From Casuarius casuarius (Eukaryota > Chordata > Aves > Casuariiformes > Casuariidae): DNA of 64,000 bases. The stretch is taken from NCBI GenBank assembly GCA_003342895.1, contig PTFA01000020.1, positions 4,025,437 through 4,089,436 of the forward strand. Direction: 5' to 3'. This document shows, one piece after another, positions 36,948 through 51,039 of this stretch. The notes under the pieces were generated by a model. That model searched no databases, was not told the origin of the DNA, and saw only the letters and a list, made by a program, of their open reading frames with translations. Position 1 is the stretch's first letter. Each line of letters opens with the position of its first letter. A program made the translations under genes and the position numbers.

Positions 36948-37644
36948 CTTCTGCTTTCTCTTTACGCTCTGATACAAAAGAAATGCTATCACACATCACT
37001 TACAAAAAGAACGTCTGGCCCATTTCAATGTCAACCACAGAACCTGGAAGATTCACTACACACCACGCAGTTCTGCGGAGGGAAAAGAAATGGTACAAAC
37101 AGCACTGCACCAGTGAAGATTTTTCTTTCTCAGCACTAACATAACCCAAGGAGAAAAGGGGAGGCCATCAAGGGGCACAGTCTCACTTATTACTCAATGA
37201 AGACCATCTCACTACTAAAGAATATAACCAGCACCCAAACTGACTTCTTCAAAATTAGTTCAGCTGGATCTATACCTACACTGCCCATTGCAATGCAAGT
37301 ATACCCCCACTTCAAAGGCACTGGATTTTCAATGCCTTACACCCAATACCCAAAGATACAGTAAAACAACCTGGAGCTGTATATCATTCTTTTCCCTCAG
37401 AAATTAAAAGAAAAAAAAAAAGCCTTAAGTACTGCTTTCTTAGTCTGTACTATATATGTTTTAAGCAATTTGGCACATTCATTTAATTAAAATCCAAAGG
37501 AACTACTTCAAAGAAATTTAATTAAATTAGCTTTTCTTCCACAAGCAAGCCCCCTTAAATCCACTGGAATGCGAGTCACCTAGCGGAGCACTGACCACGA
37601 AGCCTTTAAGCCTTCAGGCTTCACTTCCTCCAGCATAGTTTTAA

Positions 37645-37681
37645 TGTACATACTTAACATGTACTCACCTTAGTATGTACA
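37645..37681. repeat. Inverted repeat with 10-bp arms
   Basis: TGTACATACT (37645-37654) pairs exactly with AGTATGTACA (37672-37681) across a 17-nt spacer. On the minus strand the spacer side contains AAGGTGAGTA, a good splice-donor match. The stem is too short for a normal miRNA precursor. Confidence 0.8.
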
Positions 37682-40039
37682 CACTAATGTATGAGAGAGC
37701 AAGTAGATTCCCCAGTCTTTGACTGGAATCCACTCTTTCCAATTGAGTTATGGGACAAAATGAGCCACTCTGCTGTTTTTCAATCACAGTTTTTCAGGTC
37801 AAGCCTTCTCTACACACTTTTGCCAGCCTGTCTGTCTCAGCCAGGGATGTGATCTAGATCCAGAAGAACTGTCTCTCGTGAGAATATAAGCTACAGCAAA
37901 ACTTCACTCATGCCACCAAAGTTTATTCACGTTAGAGAATGGGAATGAGACAGACTGACACAAGTACAGTTATACTACAACTGTGCCATGTGCAAGACTT
38001 GGCTTTATAAGCTGAACGTTATTATAGATCTGACCTGAGCAGAGGAGTGCAGCAATTCATGAGAAATTAATTTCAGCAGATAACTGGAAAGACCTTTTGC
38101 TTCCCAAAGACAGCAAGTTTTGTTAGGGCACTAGAGTTCAGCTAATTAGAGCAGTTTCTTTCTTTTTTAGAATTGAACATATCAAGCATGAAAAGTGGTT
38201 AGAAGAAAAAAAGTTTCTGTGCAGATATCAATTTCAGTCTCTTAACACAAATTTCTGTCCCACATTCAAATTCTCCAACAATTAAAGAACCTGGAAAATT
38301 GGTAGTATAAAGTCTGCAGAAGTCAGTACTAGATACTGTGCCTGTGCTGATTTACCGCGTATGCAAAGGGACTTTAGCAGCTCCTAGGTCAGTGCATTAG
38401 TCTGAGGTTTCTGGATGTCTAGCAGCTCACTCCAGCGTCCCAGACAAATGGCCACTGTCATGTGCGCAGTGAGTGTGACAGACACATCCTGGACTTGCAC
38501 TACGCGTGCCACAGGGCCGGCTGCACGCACACCGGAAGTCCTACAGTTCTACACCTATGGTTTCCACTTATTTCACAGGTGCATTTGACGTATTGATGCA
38601 GTGATTTCATTGCACGTGAACCTATATTTTTGCTCAGGACTTCTCAAAAGAAAATATGGAAACTTTCTCATACAGCTGTACAGCCCCATGCATTTCCCTA
38701 AATCCCTCTCCAGTGTGGGCCAGCCTAGCTCAACCTGGCATGGTCAGCACAGAGCTGTGCTTTCACCATCCCTCAAAGGTTGTTTTTCCTGGGTTTTCAC
38801 CTGAGTGTTGTACAGTTTGTTCAGCTCCCCAAAGAGGAAATTCTATAGCCACTTTCTCCCTGTTGAGGACTTTACTAATGTAGTTTTGCACGAATAAGAT
38901 ATGACATTTCCTACGAAAAAGCAAAGCAGAAGTATCGATAGTATGTCAGATTCCATAGTCTTCGTTTCAAAATCGTTACTGCTATTGTCCTCCTGCTTTG
39001 CGTAGGCTGTTTGCAGCNTTGAGCAGTGTTGTTCTTGCGTTACCCGCTGATCAGTGTTTCTCCAATTTGATGCTGTATGTCTTTTGAGATGTCATAATTT
39101 CTCTCCTATGCTACTTCTGCCCAGGCCTCCAGCACTTCACTATCAGAGGAAACTGGCTACAAAAGTACAGGGTAGCCAGGTTCCAGCACTGTATCAGTTC
39201 TCCTCAGATCTTCCCCTGTGTAGAAATCCCTTCAANTATTGTGTGAAGCAGAAAAAGTCTTTTCAGGTTAAGCGCTCATTCTATTGAATTAGTTTTAGGG
39301 CTTTACTCTCAAAAGGCACTCTGGGTTCAGAAGCAGTGGCTGTGAAAGAGCACGTCCACTTCTCTGTTTGCTGTCCTATTACCGAACGAGTCAGTCCCCA
39401 TCTCAGCCACATCTCTAAATATACAAGCCTGTTCTCTTTGATTAACATAATTCATTTGCCTTCTTTGTTCATATGCTAACACCTTTCTCAGCTGAAATGA
39501 CAACGTAGAGCAAGTTTTAAGATGACAAGTTTGAATATGCTCACGATTAAACAAACAAGAAGGAATTTATCTGCAAAGTTCTAGCCAGGGGCTATAGGAC
39601 TTCAGAAGTTATTTACACATTACGCTTTTTCTGGATCTGACTCTGGGCCTTATCCAAAGTCAGCTGAAACCTGCCATGTGCTTCCTGCCAATGGACCCTG
39701 AGCAGGCTTTCACTGATAATTTAACTGTTTCCAAGATCAAGTCAGATCTGGAAAGCAACTGATTCCACTAGAATAATTAAATAAGAAAAATCCAAGGACT
39801 TTCTGAACAGTCTTGCAGAAGTTGGAGCCTTTTCCCTGGAACTGTATTNAAAATAGTTCTGAAAATACTCAGACCAAAGAAAATAATCCAGAGCATTTCT
39901 CTCAACCTGTAAGAGCCAGTTAGTGTTGGTCTTAGATCGAATCAGTCTGACAAGAAACAGTAAGGATAGTGAAATAGTTTTTCTTCATTTTCAAAGTTAC
40001 TGTTGTTCTTCTATAAATTACCTGCTCTCATGCTTCATT

Positions 40040-40057
40040 AAAAAAAAAAAAAAAAAC
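40040..40057. repeat. A18 homopolymer
   Basis: Eighteen A following TTCATT. Confidence 0.92.
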
Positions 40058-42229
40058 TTACAGAAAGAGAATAGCAAAACTAAATCTTAATAAGCAGCTT
40101 GGCTAGTTTTTATAGAGATCTTTTGGGGTTTGAGCTCAGTTGGCTTGTAGGGAGTAGAGGCAGATCTAAAAATAAACACGCTTCAGAATCTTTCCTCATG
40201 TTCAGACTAATCCATCAACTTCAGTGAAAACTTTAGGNGTTCAAGAAACTCGCACTTGCTTCTCCCCTGTATATTCTTTACAAGGATCTGTAATTAAAGA
40301 GGGAGAGAAGCAGCTTTACATGACTACCTTTGAAGCATGCCACTACAACATCTGAGAAAGAACAGAGAGAAATCATGCCCTCAAGCAAAAAATACAAACA
40401 AAACAAGGATTATTTAATGGCTGTGTGTTTAAGTTTCCTTCTAAAACAGGAATTTTGCATTGCGGTTGTTGTGTGGACAGCAGCACCTGGCCATTAGATG
40501 TTACAGCAGGCTCCAGGCAGATTTCCAAAATATACCTCAGCTGGGTAAAAAGTGCAAGCCTGATTTATAGGCTATAAATGAAGCTAGAAAATGGGCAGCT
40601 TGATTTTGATGATGCTCATAATAGCAGAAGGTAAGAAGACTCACTAGCTAATCCCCGATGTACTTGCATACAATAGCATAATGACTCATTGCACAATCCA
40701 CAAAGGGCCCAAGGACTTTTCAAGAGTGCAACGTGCCCCAGAAAGGAGAGGAAAAAGCAATAATGCACAGGAGAAGACACACTCACAGGACACGGAGTGG
40801 GTGGGCACCATTTCAGCACTCCCACGCACAGCAGTGTTTCCCTGCCCTTCCATGGGACATGTGCAAGGTCACGTCAGCACACACTCGCTGTTGATGCACT
40901 CAATGCAGCATGTGTCTGATGTAAAGGCTTGTACTAGTTAGTAACATTTGTTGCTAGAAAATCTTCTGCCTTAATGCCTGGACTAAAACTACAGGTTGTG
41001 TTAGCCAAAATCCAGCTAAATTCTTGCACTTCAAATGCCGCTCCTCCAACATTTACTTGCACCCCCCACAGTTTGTTAGAGCCCCAGAGAATTTTCATTT
41101 TTGTTAGCATTAGGCTTTTAAACCTATGGCTCTGATATACTTAGCAGCAAGCTTATTATTTCACAATTATTCCCACAGCTGAAGGCTANGAAATCAAAGG
41201 GGGGCTCTAAGATCAAGTTTTCATGGGGATTTACACAGGAGGAGGAGAATTGTGAAGANTGCTCTTAGTCAGGCAAAGTTTTTCCAGGAACTACAAAACT
41301 GGTAATTTAAAACAAAATAAAGATGGATTTTTTCCAAGTTTTTCATATTTCAATGCGAAAACTATTTCAACACAAGTATTTTCAAGAGGAACAGGGAAGC
41401 AAAGGGAACCGAACCAGGAAAAGCAATACATAAAAGAAAGCAGATGATTAAAAAATACTCTATTCAGAGTTGCCCCAACACTTTCAGATGCTGGGCTCCA
41501 AACCTTTTCCCAAGAAAAGGTGAACCTTTGAAGAAAGCCTCGAACCTGAAAACTCATTCAAGGTAACTTCATATTTGGAGCAGTCTCATTCAACACAAAG
41601 GAAAAGCCCGGCTAAAGATGAGAGATGTATATCCGTTTAAGTGGATTTATGAAACTGCTCAAAGAACTCCAGAAAGGTATTGATGATTCCCTGAAGATCA
41701 GTGCATATTCAGAACAAGTTTGGAATGTCAGTAATATATATAAACATAAAGGATACTTGCACTGTGCACAGCTTGCACAGCTTTATGCTATGGTGAAATT
41801 CAATCTTCCAAAATGTAAATTTGTGACAACATTATGTAAGCAGATCCTCAAATCTCTACAGATTCCTGGGTACATTGCAAGAACACAAGTTAATGACAAC
41901 CTGTATAAATGCCTTCTTTGTAATGTCTGATGACAGTTTTGGTAAATTAAAGAAGCATTTCAAAGAGAAAGTTTTCTTTTTGTTTATTTTTCTGTTAGAG
42001 ATGTATCTACTGACTGCAATGGGGACTTTGTGTTCTACACTAGCACAAACCACGTCACATAAGAAAACATAGCTCTGTGCTAATTACTAGAATATGAGCT
42101 GCTTCTTAAAATGGAAAACACAGAAAAGCTTATTTTAACTGAGGCTGAAATTGCTCACCCAAAATCTTTCGACATGTGTACAACAGCTCACAATTGTAAC
42201 AGCATGTACTTGGCCAGCATATGGATTTC

Positions 42230-42500
42230 TAAACAAGCTGTTAATATATTTACTGAGATTACATTATGATTGATTATTAATTCATTTCTTATGTGACTGA
42301 ATCAATATTCAAAGTCTACACTTAAAGCACTCCGTTAATTATGCGGGAAGATGAATGATCTTATAGGTTAGCTCTGTCAAAACCAGTTGCACCATCTGAC
42401 AGAGATTAATTAGAAAAAGATTTATAAGCACAAATGAATTTGTCACATTTATTGAAGAAAAATGGCTTGGGTGATGAAAATTATTTTTGAATGAATATAA
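42230..42500. promoter_or_regulatory. Candidate conserved non-coding enhancer-like segment
   Basis: Motif-dense AT-rich sequence contains TGATTGATTAT (42267-42277, HOX-PBX composite type), TGACAG (MEIS/TGIF type, about 42397-42402) and TTAATTAG (homeodomain type, about 42406-42413), with no microsatellite. This is the texture of vertebrate developmental enhancers, but conservation is unproven. Confidence 0.2.
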
Positions 42501-42800
42501 ATGATATATACGGCTGGAACCTCTTGAACTAGACATAAAAATTCAATTCAAAATAAGGAGGAGACAGAGGTATAAACTCAGGGCTATGGTAGATTTTCAT
42601 GTTTGACACTTAAGGAAAACATACTAAAGCAGATTCATCTTGAAACTGTTTAAACTACCTCATATTTCCTTATTTAAGCCTACAGTTGTTCTGTTTCATT
42701 TCACAGGCTTCTTTGTTTACTCAGGTAACATTTCAAATCCACCAGTAACTCATTGGTCAATAGGTATTTGCATGTATAAAAAATGAAATGATCATTAGGC

Positions 42801-42820
42801 AAAAAAAAAAAAAAAAAAAA
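42801..42820. repeat. A20 homopolymer
   Basis: Twenty A following GATCATTAGGC. Confidence 0.92.
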
Positions 42821-43273
42821 GTGACTGCTCAGAAAAATACAAACACCAAACAAAATTTTGCCTGGACTCAGAAAACCACAGATACCATCCAGATATTGGG
42901 GATGGGCATTTGAACACGGCTTTAAAGACCTGACAAAAATAGACCTGACCACCACCACCGTGCCCAGATCCCATTTTCTTCACAAAACCCAGTTCAAGTT
43001 GTATATCGTGCTTAATGCCTGTCAGCAGAACAGCTGGGGAGGTCCACTGGCGCTGACTGCCCTAGGCGCTTTGAGGATCTGGACTGCAAAGCAGGTAACG
43101 AAGGTGGCTGGGTACGGACAACGCAGAGCATACGCTGGTAAGGCCATCACAACCAAGTCTCCTAGCAGACCCACACCTCAACCTTCGCATCAAATACCAA
43201 GAGATTCCCAAACTCCAGCAGCCTGAAGGAGAATCAGGGCTATTCTGGGAGCTGTAAATAACGTGGCCTCTTT

Positions 43274-43295
43274 AAAAAAAAAAAAAAAAAAAAAA
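43274..43295. repeat. A22 homopolymer
   Basis: Twenty-two A, the second longest A run in the window. No poly(A)-tailed element is recognised upstream. Confidence 0.92.
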
Positions 43296-45332
43296 GTTGC
43301 CTTTTTCAAACTATTCTCTTTTGCTTTCTACTTCCCTTTGCTGCATCTTCCAGACAGCAGTACTGATATACTGCAAATAGTTATNCTTAATGACAGTGCC
43401 GTAAGAGCTGCTGCTCTGCAAAGCCCAAGCTGCCTTTCCGCGCTGTCCTCTGTAATTAGCACTGCTGCTGCTGCTCAGTGTCCTAAGATNAGAAGTATCA
43501 ACAGAAAAAGCAGGGCCAACATTTCTGTTGCATTAATTCAAAGTGTCTCACAGTTACTGGGGGATAACATTTACAAAAAAAATTTGAGGCCTTTCAACGG
43601 GAATTTCTGTTTAATTCCCATCTTTAGGCTCATTTAAATAATTCCTCTCCACTGGCTTTTATACGTTGGGTAGGAAATTCAGGTTGCGGCAACAGCNGGT
43701 CTCTGAGGAGAATCCCCAGGGAGCTGGAATTCGGCCCCGACGGAAGGAAAACAAGGACGCCCTGTACCATGCAGTGGGACGGCCAGAAAGCACAAGAGCC
43801 GGAGGTAGCTCAAGTGGGAAGAATAGAAATAAATTAACATAATAAGGCAGGCAAACAGCACACAAAGCTCTTTTGTAGGAAAGGAAGGGAGTTTGTTTTG
43901 GTCATGTTATAATGAATTTTTTATGCACTCTGAGGCAAACATTGGTGGTGAAGCTTGGAACAGGCAACTTGGGCCAGAGGAGGCAGCTTGAAAGCAGATT
44001 TGATCCTTTTCTGCACCCCTCAGAAGGGCTGCACCGTCCTCAGGCTCAGGGGCCATTTACAGCAATGTTGATAACAAGGTATAAACTGCAGTCCTGCCAC
44101 TGCCAGTGCCCGGGTTAACGAAAGCTGAAACAGGAGGACCATAACCGATGTTAACGACAACGCGTTGGCTCTCCGTCACAACGAGGTGGTGCTGCTCGTT
44201 GCTGCCTTGATCTGGGGGTGGGCTCGCGGAGCGCCCCGTATCAGCGAGCCGGAGAACAGATGGACAAGGAGAGGAAAAGAAACCGTTTTGCCACCGCCTA
44301 AACTTTATCCTGGCTCTATCCCCAGCAGAGTTTAGAGCAACCTCAGGGGCTGTAACACAGAAGAATCTGTCCTGCTTTTCCAAGTGCAGAAAAAAAAGAA
44401 ACAGTGCTGTACTTCATGCGAACAAGAGAATTTGCTCTTTTCCTTCTGCCCACTTATTTTATGCAGCAATCTGCTCTATTACCATTTCAGTCATAATCAG
44501 ACAACACCATTTTTTTCCCCCACAACAAACAGAATGAATGAAGTCTGGCTCCCAACACATTTGTATTCCCTGTGCTTTGCCCGTCTCATTTTTATTCTGC
44601 TTCCATACCCTCCAGCTCCCTCCTCTCCCTGATGCTTCCAGCGCACAGGAACCGGCCTGAGGTTGCCCGGGGACTGGCCAGGGTATGAACTGTATAGCTG
44701 GTCACCCAGCTGCTGCAAAGCAGAACGGGCTGCAGTCTGCCGACCTCTTCCTCAGCAGCACGATGCGCATCTCCTTCCGCTCCCCTATTACCAGTTTCGA
44801 AATGAAATCCCAAAGAACAGCATGCCTTTAAGACACCTACTCTACTTTTTATTTAGGTTGCAACTGGCCCCCCTTTCAAACATGATGGGGGGCTGGGAGG
44901 AAACTTATGGACAAACTGCAACATTGTATAAAGCCTTATTTCCCAAGGAAACCAGCCTAAAAATAAATACATATAACATGTCTTGGATTCAGGAACACAG
45001 ATGTACATTAGGTGTTGTTTCTCAGCAAAGACAAGGCTAGATCACTGAAAGAACATGATCAAAATGTACAGGGTATATACATGTTCAGCGCGAGTGATAT
45101 TAAATCAGGGATTAATCAGAAGAGAAGGAGAACATCAAGGAAATGAATCTAATGGCCAGAATACAAAGTTTATCTTATTTTCTTCTTTCTAAGTAGACTT
45201 CCAAAACTTCAGCAGAAAAGTCATACCAGCCAGTATGTGCCAGCCAAATCTGTTGGATTTCTCTTCTAGACTGATCAGTGTTCGATCCTTCAGGTCAGTT
45301 CCCACTGACCTGTAAGAAGTAAAAGCTTAACA

Positions 45333-45353
45333 CATACCTGGTTACCAGGTATG
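45333..45353. repeat. 21-bp near-perfect palindrome with 1-nt centre
   Basis: Arms CATACCTGGT (45333-45342) and ACCAGGTATG (45344-45353) are exact reverse complements around one T. The site contains TACCTG and CAGGTA, the E2-box form bound by ZEB/SNAIL-type zinc fingers, in inverted orientation, and CCTGGTT, which resembles a grainyhead-type half-site. Regulatory use is an inference from motif shape only. Confidence 0.9.
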
Positions 45354-45721
45354 ACAAGCCTTGAAACTTGCAGCAAATCTCTCCCCTTCATCATTGTAAG
45401 AATTAGCTTAAACTACTTACTTATTCATGAAAAGTAGAGACTGGTCCTGCAAATCCCACTTAGGCAAGTACCCTATCAGGCCATGCAGTCATCCTGAAGT
45501 TTCACTACTACCTCTAATGCATTTAATATATTTGTTAATAATTCATTGGATGGGGGTGGGGAGGNAGGAAACCACTTTGATTTTACAGCAAACAAAACAA
45601 GTTTAAATTGAGAATCAACCCCAAAAAATTTATGCAGCCCTAATTTTTCCTGACCTACCTAAAACATTTTGGCTCAGATTTAAAAGTACTCTAGGTATTA
45701 TATGTTTTATTTGTAATTTAA

Positions 45722-45723
<2 letters not shown>

Positions 45724-45754
<31 letters not shown>
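45724..45754. repeat. (AC)n microsatellite, about 15 units
   Basis: Uninterrupted AC dinucleotides from 45724 to 45754, the longest CA-type run in the window. Confidence 0.97.
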
Positions 45755-45758
<4 letters not shown>

Positions 45759-48700
45759 TACAGGCTTAACTTTAAATTTGTGACAGGGATAATTTAAGAG
45801 GTCTATTTATTTGAATAAAGCTAAGCACAGCCATAAAAATGTTTGGTACCTCATGACTTATCTCATGCTTTATGCTGCTCTGGAAGGTTTTAAAAGGTTT
45901 TGTCATTTGTGCTAATCCTTCATTACAAGACTCTGCCTTTAGCTGCATCACTAATACACATCCATATTCACAGCTGGACTCTACCGCACCAGACCACAGA
46001 CCACGTTGTTGCCTTTCCCTGCCCACNGAGATCAGCATCGACACAGAGCAGAGAACAGGAATAGCACAGCTGTTGGCTTAAACATTGATATCTTCCTATT
46101 AGAAATTCAGTTTTCCTTCACTGTGGTTAATAGACTTTTTTTGCCACCACCAATAATCCATCACAGCAATCCAAGTTACATGCATTTGTTCTGAAAGCGC
46201 TTACTTATATCCACTTGTCCAGCTTTGTCTCCACAAGCTCCAGGACCCTCCTTACACAAGCTCCATATTCCTCCTTTGTAAAATAAAACTATAACCATGT
46301 ACAGTAGTGTAAGGGGAAAATTTTGCCACAAATATATCACTGCCAGGTGAAAGTCCGCCTTTTTCCTGATAGTTACTGAAAACATTTCCAGAGCTTTTCC
46401 AGTAAAATCATATGAAATACCCATTATATGTAAACATGAGATTCAATGAGATGTACAGAAACAAAATATAAACATATATAAATAACATAGAAAACTCATG
46501 TTTTACTCTAAAGTCCAGGTAATGACTTTAAAGTAATTACGATGATAAAAATAAACTGTATCTGCCACCACTCTAGTTGGTGCCTCCCACGGAACAGGAC
46601 TGGATAGGCAGACCCGCATTACCACCCGGTAACAAGGGTAGAAGCAGGACTCAGTCTGCTGCTGTCTGTTTGCAGGACCACATATCTACATTCTGCATTT
46701 ACCAGCGGTAAGGTTTGCACCAGTTGCTGGTCCTAGGTGCAAACCGCGTATGTGTAGAGGACTAAGTGCTGGAGGACCTAGCAACCACGTTGCGAGTGGG
46801 GCACTCCAGAGAGCAGCCTACTGCACAACTTTGTCCTGGGTTTGACCAGGGAAAAAAACAGTTTCAGGTGCACCAGTGGTGTGTGCTCAAGCACAGGCTA
46901 CAAGGCAAATTCAGACCAAAAAGAATGCTAAATCACTCATGTGAACAACGCCCAGTGAAATCCAGGTAAATAAGTAACAGTGAGCCTGCTAACATCTTGA
47001 ACTGTGTAGAAAATGTGCATGGTTGCCATTGCTTCTAAAATCAGTTAGATTACAGAACACCATGAACCAAAAACAAGCCTAAAAACAACTCAGACTAAGA
47101 CTCTGTGAAGCCACAGACTTCCTAGCACATGAGAAAGATGCTGGTCACCAAAAATAGAGAGCACACACCTTAAATGAAAGAGAGTAGCAGCCTTCAGTGT
47201 TTTCCCATGAGCAAGAAATCTTCCAGGTTATGCGACCACATTTTCAGTCTGCCTGGTACTGCATTGCTTGAACGTCACCAAAGATGAGGCAAGCAATGGA
47301 AAGCAATGCACAGAACCACTACATCTACAGCAGGGGAGAAATCACCAAAAAGGTGGTCCACATTTCTGCCCTTTCTGAAAAGGGCCAGGGGCTCTTTAAC
47401 ATCAGGAAGCAAAGCATCTGTCTGGAAGGAGTCCTTTGAGAAACCTGAATGCCTNTGGAGACCTCCGAGAAACGAAACAGTGACCCAACTTTGCCAGGAT
47501 TCAGTGGTCTGACTTCAAGAAAGGTAGGTATTTCCAAGTTGAACTGAGAGTATTTGTCCGTCTTGGGAATTATAAGCACGCGTCCCTCCTTTTAATTCTA
47601 CTCTGCTATTTCTAATTTAACGGAGAAAATTAAGCAGTGACTCTAGCCAGATTCTGCTGCTCTATTCAAAGCTATTTTTTATCAGATTATCACATCCGGC
47701 AGCAATAGAAATATCAATGATTTCTTGAAGGGAGCATTGTATTTAACTATATCAAAACTATTGGTTTGTTTGTGTCAATGAGAAGGAAACACATTGACTG
47801 AGAGCTGCAGCTAATGCTGCCTTTTATAAGCCTCCTGTCAGGCAAAGACCGGCTCCCCATAGCTTCCAACGCCACGCAGAGCTCTAGCGCAATGCTCCCA
47901 TTGCCAAGAGGCTCAAAGGGACCTGCCATCGCAGTACTGTGGGCTACGATTTTAATTTATCTTTCCTACCACTGAAGCTGAGCAAAAAGAAGAGATGGCT
48001 CAGAACACTGCAAGCAGAAAGTGGATTGATTTACTGAAATGCCAAAACCTCTAGATAAGCAGAACTGCTGCGCTGAAGTTTGCGGGCAATTTCATTAGAT
48101 GACAGTGCAGCAGGGAGACGCGTTCGAAGCCTGGTCTTACCATCACTCGGACGCTTATCTCAGTGCGGCTCTTCACAGCGGCGGTACCTACACGCGCACA
48201 CGTTGCGTGGGAATCGGCTATACAGCGATCAGGACTTCAGTGTCTACAAGCTTACAAATACGCTTTCAGTTATCTGGTACAAAGAGAATATAAGGACTAC
48301 AGCTGTGAGAGAAAATGTAAATGTAAGAAAACACACATTAGCATAATCTAACCATTTCTAGCTGCATAGTAGGAGAAGCAAAGAAACAATCAGCAGCAAA
48401 ATAACCTAGCTGATTTAATCTCTTTTATGATTTGTTCAGACTAACTTCTGTGACTTTTAGCCCTATTGGCATGAATTCAGCAAACACTTCAGGACCCACA
48501 CGTCATGACGTACTTCACAAATTTCTCCAGATATTCTGACTCGCAGTTCAAGCTATGCAACTAGTCAGAGGTCTGCAGGTTTTTTTATTCCCTGAATGGT
48601 TGGCCTAAACTTTGCATGCGCGTCATTGGGGCATCAAGTCTCTAAAGCAGCAGCAGAAACGGGTTAGAGAAAGTGCTGCCCTATGCCCAAGAACAGTCCT

Positions 48701-51022
48701 GCTGCTTACAAAAAGCTATTCTGGTAAGGTTTATGCAGCCGTGGAGATGACAGTAGCTCTCATTTTTTGCTATCGCTCACATATGATACTGCTGAGGTGC
48801 CCCAACCACGGATAGATCTAAAAGATCTAGCACTGCTTGTCACACGAAAACCTGCTCATCTCACATGGTTTAAATCCAAATCAGGACTGAAGTGGTTTAT
48901 TGATTTATTAATGACACATAATTAACCAGCAATCAGTGAACTATACATTCAGGACCAATATCAGCAACACGAGGAAAACCACAGCACTAGACTATCTCAA
49001 AATGTTAACACATGCAAATTGCTAACCCTCTTCTGCAGCGAAACCCCGGCGAAGTCCCCTTGCCGATGCGCAGTGACATGCGCCCTGTCCCAGGCCCCAG
49101 GGTTACCAGCACCCCCCAGCTGCAGCCCCCTACGGGAGCCCCGGCTCTGGGTACCCCTGAAGCCACCAGGCCCCCGGCGAGTACTACACTAACATTAAAG
49201 CATCCCACCTTGGCCACCTCCCGACCGACACGCAGCAGAGTGCCGTCTCCTAAGGACCTGCCAAAGAGGCACCATAGGGAGCCAAAGCCCGGAGCTGAGC
49301 TCTAACAGAAGCCAGGTTCCCACCGGACACTTTCAGAAAGACGCCTGCCTCTCTTTCTGCAAAGCAAGCGGGAAATAGGATTTGGAAAACTTTGCAGTCA
49401 CTTTGAAACAAAAAGCAACCTGACAGTAAACCTGCAGTTGTTCTTCATGCAGATTTCCCCGTGCTCTTGCTCTTATTCACACAGCACACNCAAGACTGCT
49501 GTAAACACACACATCCCATGCACATACCAGCTATGAAGAAAAATCCTACGAAATGATAAATGACTTTTTATGGAGTTTATCCACAATGAACAAATGATGC
49601 GACAAATGAAATTCTGCTTGTAGCTCTCTAGTTTGAAATCGAAGCAACCGCTCCTAAAGTAATTCAGTCAGTTGCTCTTCCCCAAGTTCCTTTCCTATGC
49701 AAATCTTCAAAATACATTTTTTAAACACTTTTTACCACTCTAGTGAATGCTTTTATTTCCCATGCCAAAACATCCGCAGGAAGCAAAGGAATAATAATGA
49801 AAATATATACTTGGTTTTTGTTTTGTTTTTTATTAATAGCATGCTGTTTGTTCCCTTTTTTATTGACAAATACTTCAAACGAGTTCTTTCAAAGGTTTAA
49901 TGAATTTTGTAACAGATATATTGCATGCATCTGCCATTCCCTGAGGATACACTTCCTGCCAATCATACAGAATTCAGATATCTAGGTTTATATGCCACCA
50001 ACCAGCTTGTTTTCTGTTGAACAGGCTGATGTGGAGAGAGGACTGATGTTCAATTTAAGTGCATGCATTGCAGAAAGTCAAAAATCCCCAGGAACTAAGG
50101 AGTTTCCTTCCAGAAAATCTCCATGCCATCCAAGCTAAAAGTATAACATAGCAAAGCAGAGCCAGAAATCAAACAAGGCTTGAGTTTTAAAGAAGCATCA
50201 CATTTTAAAAAGGGCATGCCACTCAAGTAATAAGCTGGTTTCTGGTTAAAGTTTTCAGTAGAATATCTGCTCAGCTGCTGGACACTTTCTGAAGAAGATT
50301 AAAATAAACCTTCATCCTCTGCTACAGGCCTCTGGTTATCGGTTTCTGATTTATTATCCATTTATTTGGAGCAGAGGAATTGCCTCTAGCCCTCTTATTC
50401 TCATCCCCAGCTTTTTTTTCTGCTGCCTGCCCTCTCTATAGAGGTAGATGGCAGAAATGGCTGCATGTTCTTTCAGATNGGGCAATCTTTTTAACCTTGA
50501 TGGGTTTAAGTGACAGGAGGGAAGCACTGCTGCAGAAGCGAGCAGTTTCTTTCTTGCCTTTCTTGCCTTTCAGGACTGTAAATCTACCAAGGTCTAACCT
50601 AGTTTCCTTAACTTCTGGTTCACAAAAACCTTGCATTCAGTTTCAGATCATACTTTGACCTGGCAAAAGGTAACACAGGGTCTGGGTACCCCAGACAGGT
50701 ACCCCTGCTTAGTATTTATACATGCAAGAACTCAGTTTTCAACTGGGTTTCAGCTGCGTGGCACAGCTCTTATTTTTGGAGAGGGACTCTAAAATATCCT
50801 GCACTTTTCAATCCACAACGTAAAAACATTTTATTATTTGAATGACAGCAAATAATAGTAAAATATTTCAGTCGAGGGGTTTTGGAAGTGGAAAAGCAAA
50901 TGCAGTAAAATGGAGGCCCTCTCTAAAAGTCTTCAGTCCTAAAGCACCAGTTTAGCTTTCAGTGCAGCCCTGTGGCCTCAGAGTTAGCGGGAAGAAGCTC
51001 CCGGAGCTGGGGCTGGCAGTGG

Positions 51023-51039
51023 AGACAGACAGACAGACA
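51023..51039. repeat. (GACA)4 microsatellite
   Basis: Four GACA units followed by a HindIII-like AAGCTT. It is short and unremarkable. Confidence 0.85.

Noticed and set aside
49012..49305. 97-codon Pro/Thr-rich plus frame
   Set aside because: C-rich composition alone gives Pro/Thr codons. No splice or start evidence and no homolog recognised.
50680..50696. GTCTGGG/CCCAGAC inverted repeat
   Set aside because: Seven-bp arms are common by chance.
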